Assembly (NCBI RefSeq): GCF_003711515.1
Contig: NW_021167080.1
Span: forward strand, 5,412,346 to 5,476,345
DNA length: 64,000 bases
Reading direction: 5' to 3'
From: Sodiomyces alkalinus F11
Taxonomy: Eukaryota; Ascomycota; Sordariomycetes; Glomerellales; Plectosphaerellaceae
This document shows, piece by piece, positions 57,061-64,000 of this stretch. Position 1 is the stretch's first letter. Each line of letters begins with the position of its first letter. A program made the position numbers and the translations under genes. The notes under the pieces were generated by a model, which saw only the letters and a program-made list of their open reading frames with translations, was not told the DNA's origin and made no database searches.

Positions 57061-57652
57061 AGGGTTGTAAGGAAGTCCGTTCTGTGGTGTATTAAATGGT
57101 CAAGAACTTGTTAGGGACGATGATGGCGACAGTTCCCTTTTATGTGTGCTATTACTAGCCCTCAATAATGGAGGTTGATCAGTGTAAGATGAAATCAATT
57201 TACTAGTAAAGCCGGCAACCGCTTGTCTATCCGTTGCGAGCATCAAATTGCGTGTGAATGACCATCTTGGGCCGAAGTCAATTGCAGGTTTTATATGATT
57301 TGAGAGCTTGTGCAAACATACGTAATTGGACCTTCCAGTCATTCAAGAGACGCCGGAAATTTTTATAGCTTGGTCGAAAATCTTATTTACCAATGCAACT
57401 GCACCGAACGCCGTTAACCCATCCGATAGTCCATGCCGCATGGCCATGGGGTATAATACACCGTCATACCCAGAGCTGCTTGGCAGCGCTGAACGCCCCC
57501 TTCCCATCCAGCCGCCAACGGCACTTGAAAAGCGCTGTACACCACGTGAGACAACCTCTCAATCCGTCCGCAATGACAACCTCTTGTGATGTGACCAGCC
57601 CCTCGTCCAAACACTGTGCTGCCGATTAGAGGTTCCGCACCTAGCACCAGAC
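57061..57652. other. Convergent intergenic region
   Basis: 3' flanks of the membrane-protein gene and NHP2. Nothing further recognised. Confidence 0.6.
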
Positions 57653-58556
57653 CTATGCCCAGAAGGACTGCCTAGCCGTCTCCTTCTGCACAAGCTTAAC
57701 AAGCGAATCATACGCATCCTTGAAGGTCTCTCCGTCATCCTCGCCATCATCCTTGGCGTCGTCCTTCTTCTTCTCGCCCGCCTTCTTCGCACTACCCGTC
57801 TCCATGACCATGACAACGGAGGTAGGACGCTTGGTCTTGGCGGCAGCGCCGAGCTCGGCGCGCGAGGGGACGAAGATGTACGGCACGTTGTGGTCCTCGC
57901 AGAGCACTGGGAGGTGAGAGACGACGTCCTGCGGGGAGATGTCTCCGGCGATGATGAGGACGCCGGGGAAGGTGGTGCGGCCTGGTGCGGCGGGCGGGGA
58001 CTTGCGGAGGGTCTTGACGACTTCTTTTACGCCGCGCTTGAGAGTGTTGTTCTTGGCGGCTGTAGATGTGCAACGCATGACGTTAGTTCCAGTTGTGCGG
58101 TTTCAACCAGGGATTATCTCGTGCATGGGCAGAGGCAATGTGCTATGTGATGGGTGTAGGGATAAGGAGAAAGGGGAAGGAAATGCTGAGATGGGCAGCC
58201 CACCCATACGTAGGGGATTCATGGAGACACTTACCCTTCCGGACAGTCTTGAGAACCTTCTTCATCGCCTTGTCGTCGGCCAATGGCACCGCGAACGGGA
58301 CCAGAGCGCCCGGCACGATGGGAGAGACTTTCTTGACGGCGCCGTCGCTGACCACCACTGGAGCGGCGGCCGCAGCTACGGCATCGGCTTGCAGGTGACC
58401 CTCGAGGGCACGTTCGAGCTTCTCCTTTTTCTCTTTCTTATCCTTCTTGTCCTTCTTGGGCTTGTGGATGCCGTCCGCCTCGGAGCGCTTCTCCTTCTTC
58501 TCCTTCTTGTCTTTCTTGTCCTTCTTCTCCTTCTTGTCTGGTCTTTCGGACGCCAT
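57653..58556 (-). CDS. NHP2: H/ACA ribonucleoprotein subunit Nhp2
   Basis: L7Ae-family RNA-binding core protein of H/ACA snoRNPs, which guide pseudouridylation of rRNA in the nucleolus. Exons 58556-58235 and 58059-57653 give 242 residues. Residues 1-50 are almost entirely Lys/Glu/Asp repeats (KKEKKDKKDKK), the kind of basic tail seen in fungal Nhp2. The L7Ae domain spans about 75-235: VPFAVPLADDKAMKKVLKTVRKG, then AAKNNTLKRGVKEVVKTLRK (RNA-binding segment), GVLIIAGDISPQDVVSHLPVLCEDHNVPYIFVPSRAELG and RPTSVVMVM. An acidic/Lys loop (about 190-212) interrupts the C-terminal part before the last helix. It is longer than yeast Nhp2 (156) because of these low-complexity parts. Confidence 0.93.
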
Positions 58557-59407
58557 TTTTCCGGAGCTCTTCTGTTTCAATGGGCGACTTTGAGGTGCAA
58601 GGTATGTGGCGGTGTCTGTTTGACCGAGACCGGAATACGGGAATAATGGTTGTGGTGTTCTGGCAGACCCGACTTCGTTCTTCCAAATCAGCGGCAACGT
58701 GAAACGCAAAGCTCGCTCGCAATTTTCCTTTGGATTTTTTTTTCTGCGGGGAGCTGCTGTGCCTCTGCCGATTGGGCTTAGTCGTTGGTTGGATTTTTGG
58801 ATCGGCAAAATGTATGTCCGATGCAAGAAATATTCGGAGACTGGATATCACGTGATTCACATCCATCCCATCAACCATGCTATACTAAGCTCTTGGATTC
58901 TCGATAGCATTATGGATTCCTACATGTCTATGGTTGCGAGTCATTAAATCGCGTGTTGGTCTGGAATGAGGTTTTTTCTTCGTGTCCAGTAACTTATTTA
59001 TGTGGATAAGTGAGTTCCGAAGGTAGCTAGTAGCAACTGGTAGCCTATTCCATGTGCTGTGATACAAACCGAAGTCTCACTGCAATCCTGGTTACCACAT
59101 GTCTACCGCCCGATGCTCTTCCCATCTGGACCTTGCCAGTACATTGTCCGTGGTCTTAGAACAAAAGAATCGAGTCGGAAATGACCTGTCGACCAAGAAA
59201 AGATGCCTTTAAGATAAAGTAGGAAACGATTAAGACCAGGCTTCCAAGAAAATATGCTTATGGGCAATGCACGCAGAGTAGATGGCCTATACCGGCCCAG
59301 CGGTTGGAAGTTTGTTCTATTCCGCCTCGCCGACTATCTGATATACAGGTATTGTTGACGAAAAAAAGTCGCGGTCTAGTCGTTGAATCCACATGATAAA
59401 TGCAGGT
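58557..59407. other. Intergenic, NHP2 promoter and QCR8 3' flank
   Basis: Both neighbours are on the minus strand. No gene or repeat of note recognised. Confidence 0.55.
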
Positions 59408-60202
59408 TTATTCCTCCTCGTCGGCAAACTCGGCACGACCCGCCTTGGAGTTGAGGTAATGGTTCCTGCAAAAGCATCGCATCAGCATCACTTCTCACGT
59501 TGGGATAGCTCCAAGGAAAAAAATGACACATACCGCTCGATAGCCCAGTCCATAATGAAGTAGCCGGCAATCAGCGGCGGCGCAATGTAGAGGACCTGGC
59601 TGCGGAAGCGACGGAAGGTGTTGAAGATAGCGTCGTGTGTGGCGCCAGCGAAAGGGTTCTGGCGATTCGGGGAGAGACCGTATGTGATGATGCCGCGCTG
59701 CTTCTGGCCACCTACTCGAGTGTTAACAACTCCGCTCTTGCTCTTCTGATTGAAGTCCTAGTCCAGCTATTCCGGGCAAGTCACTGTCCAGAGAACCCAG
59801 TCGCACAAGCTGACGCAGGATGACTCAAACAGATGTTGTTGCCCTCCACACTTCAACCTTCACTCCGCGTCTCTCTCTTCCTCTATTTTTTCTTCTTCCT
59901 TGTGTTCGTGTACAAGAGCTGACTCGAATAGGCGATTTCGTCCGGTTGAATTGACTGCATCGACGGGGAGAAACTCACCAGTGGCACCCCAAGGGCCAAT
60001 ATATCTATTAAGGTTGTCAGTCATGCCACAGCAGAATATTGAATGATCAATTGACCGGGAGGTGACGCAGCTTCGTGTAGAAGCACAAAGGAGAAAAGCC
60101 GCATCGTGTTCCAATCAGTTGACTTCGCACGGGGTTGTCTTACTGCCCGTATTTGCCCAGAGGCACGTCACCGCCTCCTTGCAAAGCCTGACTTGGTCTC
60201 AT
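59408..60202 (-). CDS. QCR8: Cytochrome bc1 complex subunit 8 (ubiquinone-binding protein QP-C)
   Basis: Small single-span subunit of respiratory complex III in the mitochondrial inner membrane, next to cytochrome b. Exons 60202-60144, 60004-59979 (26 nt), 59711-59534 and 59465-59408 give 106 residues. The sequence starts MRPSQALQGG, then LGKYGQYIGPWGATGGQKQRGIITYGLSPN, followed by the matrix/membrane part FAGATHDAIFNTFRRFRSQVLYIAPPLIAGYFIMDWAIERN and a short tail NSKAGRAEFADEEE. This is the complete UcrQ family pattern and length. Introns are 139, 267 and 68 nt; the tiny second exon codes for YIGPWGAT. Divergent from PHB1 with only 316 bp between start codons. Confidence 0.93.
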
Positions 60203-60518
60203 TGTGTTCGTTCGGGTGACTTAACGGGTGCAAGTCAATGGCAGTAGTTGTCGGGAGGCTGACGAGGAAACAATCGGGTGATGATCGAAATCCTGAGAGG
60301 ATATTGCCGAACGGAGCCTCGAACAGGTTTAAAGCCCCTTTAGTTGCATACTTTGCTGTCTATTCAAGCTTACGTAAGTCGGTATTCGAAAATGAGAAGA
60401 ACCCCGTGTTCCGGGTGGGGAGCATCATCATTTTGGTGCTTAAGCTTCAGATCATACACTATCAGACTTCAACCTGGTGTCGCCCGGAAACCGCACCCCT
60501 GATCAACGACAAGAAAAC
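60203..60518. promoter_or_regulatory. Shared divergent promoter of QCR8 and PHB1
   Basis: 316 bp separates the start codons of two mitochondrial inner-membrane genes transcribed in opposite directions, so both promoters and leaders must lie here. No TATA box or specific activator site is certain from sequence alone. Confidence 0.6.
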
Positions 60519-61450
60519 ATGGCACAATCACTGGGCTTCATCTACCGCATGGCCATCCCGGCCGCGGTTGCCTTCCCTCTCATCTCATCATCCATCTACG
60601 ACGTTCGCGGAGGGTCGAGAGCAGTCATCTTCGACCGGTTGAAGGGTGTCAAAGAGGAGGTCGTTGGCGAAGGGACGCACTTTCTGGTTCCCTGGCTGCA
60701 AAAGAGCATCGTTTTTGATGTGCGGACAAAGCCCAGGAGTATCGCCACCATGACGGGCAGTAAGGATTTGCAGATGGTCAGCTTGACCCTACGAGTCCTG
60801 CACCGCCCTGAAGTCAAGGCCCTGCCCAAGATCTACCAAGTACGTGCCGTCCCAATTGTAACCCATCCAATGCGACATATTCTCCTTCGTGTTTAAGGTA
60901 GGTCGGTGAAACGAGCCAGCTGACTCGAGCCCCCCCCCAACAGAACCTCGGCGCCGACTACGACGAGCGCGTCCTCCCTTCCATCGGCAACGAAGTCCTC
61001 AAGGCAATCGTAGCGCAGTTCGACGCCGCCGAACTCATCACACAGCGAGAGGCCGTTTCCAATCGAATCCGCCACGACCTGACCCGCCGCGCGGCCGAGT
61101 TCAACATCGCCCTCGAGGACGTGTCCATCACCCACATGACATTCGGCAAGGAGTTCACCAAGGCCGTCGAGCAGAAGCAGATCGCCCAACAGGATGCCGA
61201 GCGTGCCCGCTTCATTGTCGAGAAGGCCGAGCAGGAGCGTCAGGCCAACGTCATCCGTGCCGAGGGTGAGGCCGAGAGCGCTGAATTCATCGGCAAGGCC
61301 ATCGCCAAGGCTGGTGACGGCCTTATCCAGATTCGTAAGATCGAAGCCAGCCGGGACATCGCTCAGACGCTGTCCGCCAACCCCAACGTCGTCTACCTTC
61401 CCGGGGGGAATGGTGGGAACCAGATGCTGCTGAACGTTGGACGGCCATAA
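60519..61450 (+). CDS. PHB1: Prohibitin-1
   Basis: Subunit of the ring-shaped prohibitin complex of the mitochondrial inner membrane, a chaperone/scaffold that regulates the m-AAA protease and respiratory-chain assembly. Exons 60519-60839 and 60944-61450 encode 275 residues. The N terminus [29 protein letters not shown] is the uncleaved anchor. The SPFH domain follows: [44 protein letters not shown], then [17 protein letters not shown]. After the intron [28 protein letters not shown] and [17 protein letters not shown] lead into the coiled coil ([24 protein letters not shown]). The C terminus is [18 protein letters not shown]. Length and order match Phb1 rather than Phb2. The 104-nt intron ends CCCAACAG. 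Confidence 0.97.
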
Positions 61451-62011
61451 TTTGGGGCAGGGGAGGACCTCGACAAAATGAAGTGTATCATTAAGGTAGT
61501 GGTAGTGGACAGGATGGAAAGAAAATCGTACGCCAGACACCACTTCAATATATGTAATTTTATGCATACTTTTGTGAACACGAGCCAGTCAGTACTTTGA
61601 TGACAGTGAGCATAGTCTGCCTGCGGATTCTGCGTCGCATGCGCGTCCATTTGCCTGCTGGCGATGAAAGTTTGGTTCACGGGGATACTCTCCATTCGGT
61701 CCATCTTTCTTTGAGGGACATTGGAGACTCCATATATGACACATACCAGACATTCAAATGACACACTCAGACACGATGGAGAACACTTATGGTGGAGATG
61801 TAGGTTGGTTTTCAGACAGACCATTGCATAGGCAGAGATTCCCAGAAACTCAAGACCGTTATGATTCCTCTAAATCCCAGCGAGACCTATATAACCCAAA
61901 TAGCTAGTCGGACTGATCGCTATTTACCGACTTGGTCGACCCAGTCAGTGCCTCCAAGAATTCCCTATCCCGCTTATCAGCCTTAGGCTTGCACTCTTTG
62001 CCGGACGGATA
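61451..62011. other. Convergent intergenic region
   Basis: 3' flanks of PHB1 and REX3. No other element recognised. Confidence 0.6.
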
Positions 62012-64000
62012 TCAGCAGGGGGGGATGAAAGCCCCTATCGATGCGTCCAACTTCCAGCCTCTCCGCTGCATGTTTTGCCATTCCTCCATAATTTTGAGAT
62101 GTACCAATTCGCCGGCTGCTCGCGCATCCTCTGCCGAGTCATGACCAAGAGTCTTGCTGCCAGTCTCGACTTGGATTTTGCGGTCGAGGCGCTCCTGCAT
62201 CAGCCGTTTCAGTCCGTATCTGAAGGGAAGACCGGCCTTGTGCGGATGTAAAAGGACCGTATCAATGAGAGTTGGGTGGATAATTCGAACAGCGTTGAGA
62301 TCATTCTCCAGACCGTGCCCAATGAGCGGGGTTTCGGGGCTGATCAACGAGAAGAGGAGATCACGCGCAGCTTCGGGAGAAGGGACGATTTTCATCCTCT
62401 TGGGCCCGTCCTTGGATTCACAGTTGGGAACCTCCTTGTTGTTCCACATCTCCGCCTGGGCCATGTCATCCGGCCAGACTCCCGAGAAACGAGAGTTAAG
62501 GTCAAGAATCTCGCCGCGGGGCATCACCAAGACGTCCAGCATCGTTGCACCTGTTGGCCAGGCAGTGGCGGTGAGCCGGACCAGTTCAAGGCCGTAGGTG
62601 GTGTAGCACATCTCGCAGTCGAAGCACACGGCTCGGTCAGCTGGCACCGAAGGATTGGCCGGCGTTTCGGCGTAATTGAGAATGGAGGCCAGGCGCTTCG
62701 GGTCAGTTACCTTGAAGACGTGATGGGGCGCTTCGGCGCATCCAGCTGAGTCTCCGATTTCTTGACCGCAGCAAAGGTAACGCTTTGCCTTTTTGGACTT
62801 ATCGCCTGCCTGGCGTTCGGGGAAGTAGGTCTTGCCGTGGTGGAACGTGCAAGCACCTCCCGAAGTGAGCGAGCCATCCTCGCTGCGACCTGGGAAAACT
62901 TGGAAGCGCCGGTCACATCGGTCACACTTCTCCCAACCCTGGGCAGCTTCCATACCATCGCGAGCCTTGGCTATCTCGGCAGCAGTGGGTAGGGTCGGGA
63001 CGTAGCCATGGGCTGCCAGGCCATCAACGGAGGTAAGAAGTCGACGTAGTAACAGCACTTCCTGGGCTGGCTGCAAGCCCGTGACGACTTTCTTAGGTGT
63101 GTCGGCGGGGTCCTGCTCGGGCCGTTTCTTAGTATCGCGGCATCGCCGGTCCAGAGTGCGGCGTTCCTCCTTCCATTGCTGGACATTCATGCGCTTCAAC
63201 TTCATAATGGCGTTTCTCAGGCTTTGGCTATAAATGGTGGGCTTCGTGACAGCCGCGGCTTCCTCCTGGTCCAGGGCCTCCCATATGAGCTCCTGGTCGG
63301 AAAGAACGAGGTCAGTATCGGCGTCCTTGGCAGTCTTTTTCAGTTCGGTGTTGAGCCGCTTGAGCTCGCTGTGTAGAAGTTTTAAAAGTCTGATCCGCGT
63401 TTCATGGCTCGCCGGTGCCGACTTGAGATGGCGAGGGTTGAGCGATTCTACCTTCCTGGGTTTAGGAGATGAAGATGCGGAAGGACCAGAAGCGGTACCA
63501 GTAGAAGGGGAGGGCCCGGCTGGGGGGTTCTTCTTAGTTCTTGCCGGTGTAGGGGATGGTGTAGAGGTAGGCGCAGAGTCCAAGCCTGACGCGCGTAGCT
63601 TCCCACCCGAGGGAGGTTTGTTTGAAGAAGTGGACGACAGTGTACGGCGATGAGGAGTCAACTTTGGCTGTGTTGTGGTGGCATTCTTCTCCTTCGCTCC
63701 ATTCGCCGCAGGCAGCCGATCCAAAGTCGAGGAAATACGTCGACCTAATGCTGGCGGGGAAATAGGCCTAGTGAGGCTCGAAGGCTTCGTGCTCTGGGCC
63801 GTAGCTGGGACAGTGGGTGCCACTGAAGCCGTCGTCGGAGGTCTCGAGATTCGTTCTTCAGATCCTGCCGTCGCTAATGCCTGGTCTATCTTCTGTCGTT
63901 TCCTAGGGCCTCCTTGAGACGAGGTCGGGTCGTCGTCGTCCTCACTCGGGGCCGAATGAGGTCGGGAGGCTGTGGTTGACGGCTTCGTAGTGACAGTCGA
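62012..64000 (-). CDS. REX3: RNA exonuclease Rex3, 5' end missing
   Basis: DEDD-superfamily 3'-5' RNA exonuclease; in yeast Rex3 matures RNase MRP RNA and other small RNAs. The frame is open from the right edge of the window to the stop at 62012 (662 residues visible), so the N terminus is outside. The visible part starts with about 150 disordered Ser/Thr/Pro-rich residues, then a helical region (HETRIRLLKLLHSELKRLN) and a Cys/His patch (CDRCDRRF, ACTFHHGK, RYLCCGQ) that looks like a zinc-binding module. The exonuclease domain follows: Exo I VCFDCEMCYT, Exo II GHGLENDLNAVRI and Exo III DSAEDARAAGEL. These supply the four catalytic acidic residues. No intron is seen in the visible portion. Convergent with PHB1. 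Confidence 0.9.
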   Translation of the reverse strand, partial: STVTTKPSTTASRPHSAPSEDDDDPTSSQGGPRKRQKIDQALATAGSEERISRPPTTASVAPTVPATAQSTKPSSLTRPISPPALGRRISSTLDRLPAANGAKEKNATTTQPKLTPHRRTLSSTSSNKPPSGGKLRASGLDSAPTSTPSPTPARTKKNPPAGPSPSTGTASGPSASSSPKPRKVESLNPRHLKSAPASHETRIRLLKLLHSELKRLNTELKKTAKDADTDLVLSDQELIWEALDQEEAAAVTKPTIYSQSLRNAIMKLKRMNVQQWKEERRTLDRRCRDTKKRPEQDPADTPKKVVTGLQPAQEVLLLRRLLTSVDGLAAHGYVPTLPTAAEIAKARDGMEAAQGWEKCDRCDRRFQVFPGRSEDGSLTSGGACTFHHGKTYFPERQAGDKSKKAKRYLCCGQEIGDSAGCAEAPHHVFKVTDPKRLASILNYAETPANPSVPADRAVCFDCEMCYTTYGLELVRLTATAWPTGATMLDVLVMPRGEILDLNSRFSGVWPDDMAQAEMWNNKEVPNCESKDGPKRMKIVPSPEAARDLLFSLISPETPLIGHGLENDLNAVRIIHPTLIDTVLLHPHKAGLPFRYGLKRLMQERLDRKIQVETGSKTLGHDSAEDARAAGELVHLKIMEEWQNMQRRGWKLDASIGAFIPPC

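Overview
The window is nuclear DNA of a filamentous ascomycete (Pezizomycotina), most likely a Sordariomycete. The introns are short (mostly 50-150 nt, GTRNGT...YAG, often with a CTAAC-type branch site). The genes are monocistronic on both strands, and every recognisable product is a fungal housekeeping or metabolic protein. Characteristic fungal architectures include cytochrome b5 fused to an acyl-CoA dehydrogenase and to an FMN dehydrogenase, a Ctp1/Sae2 protein, Nem1 and Rex3. I find 26 protein-coding genes; two run off the window ends (ATG2 at the left, REX3 at the right). I see no convincing tRNA, rRNA, CRISPR array or intact transposon. A 30-base N gap lies at 26665-26694, and the first 22 bases contain a long G run that may be an assembly artefact.

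Layout. 1-9.3 kb: the 5' end of ATG2 (-), an FAD amine oxidase (-), a cytochrome b5-acyl-CoA dehydrogenase fusion (+) and a seven-zinc-knuckle CNBP/Gis2 protein with micro-exons (-). 11-19.1 kb: Ctp1/Sae2 (+), a Ubp3/USP10 deubiquitinase (+) and a small DUF952 protein (+). 19.5-25.8 kb: nucleoporin Nup85 (-) and a cytochrome b2-like FMN dehydrogenase (-). 27-35.2 kb: an 11-exon MFS transporter (+), glutathione-dependent formaldehyde dehydrogenase (+) and a single-AN1 zinc-finger microprotein (+). 36.9-45.4 kb: endonuclease III (-), an orphan Cys-rich coiled-coil protein (+), a 90-residue hypothetical (-), a short-chain dehydrogenase (-) and the NatA catalytic subunit Naa10 (+). 45.9-54.8 kb: a 781-residue fungal hypothetical (-), eIF2B beta (-) and the Nem1 phosphatase (+). 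56-64 kb: a small membrane protein (+), Nhp2 (-), Qcr8 (-), prohibitin-1 (+) and Rex3 (-).

Functionally this is ordinary chromosomal housekeeping content, not a secondary-metabolite cluster or a mobile island. Several genes share compartments: PHB1 and QCR8 are divergently transcribed mitochondrial inner-membrane genes 316 bp apart. Ctp1 and endonuclease III act in DNA repair. Nup85 and Nem1 act at the nuclear envelope. Nhp2, Gis2 and Rex3 act in RNA metabolism. I infer no operon-like pathway.

The most interesting unexplained signals are: (i) six exact copies of the palindrome TACCTAGGTA, together with AAGGTACCTT-type and TACGGAGTA-type motifs, all confined to intergenic DNA; (ii) the orphan Cys-rich/coiled-coil gene at 39.7-41.4 kb; (iii) the conserved-looking but unnamed 781-residue protein at 45.9-48.2 kb; (iv) unusual splicing architecture (runs of 14-35 nt exons in the CNBP gene, a GC-AG intron in the MFS gene, a stop-free 57-nt intron in the SDR gene and a competing 3' splice site in the FMN dehydrogenase gene). 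Exon boundaries were worked out by hand from splice consensus, reading phase and family similarity; transcript data would be needed to confirm them.
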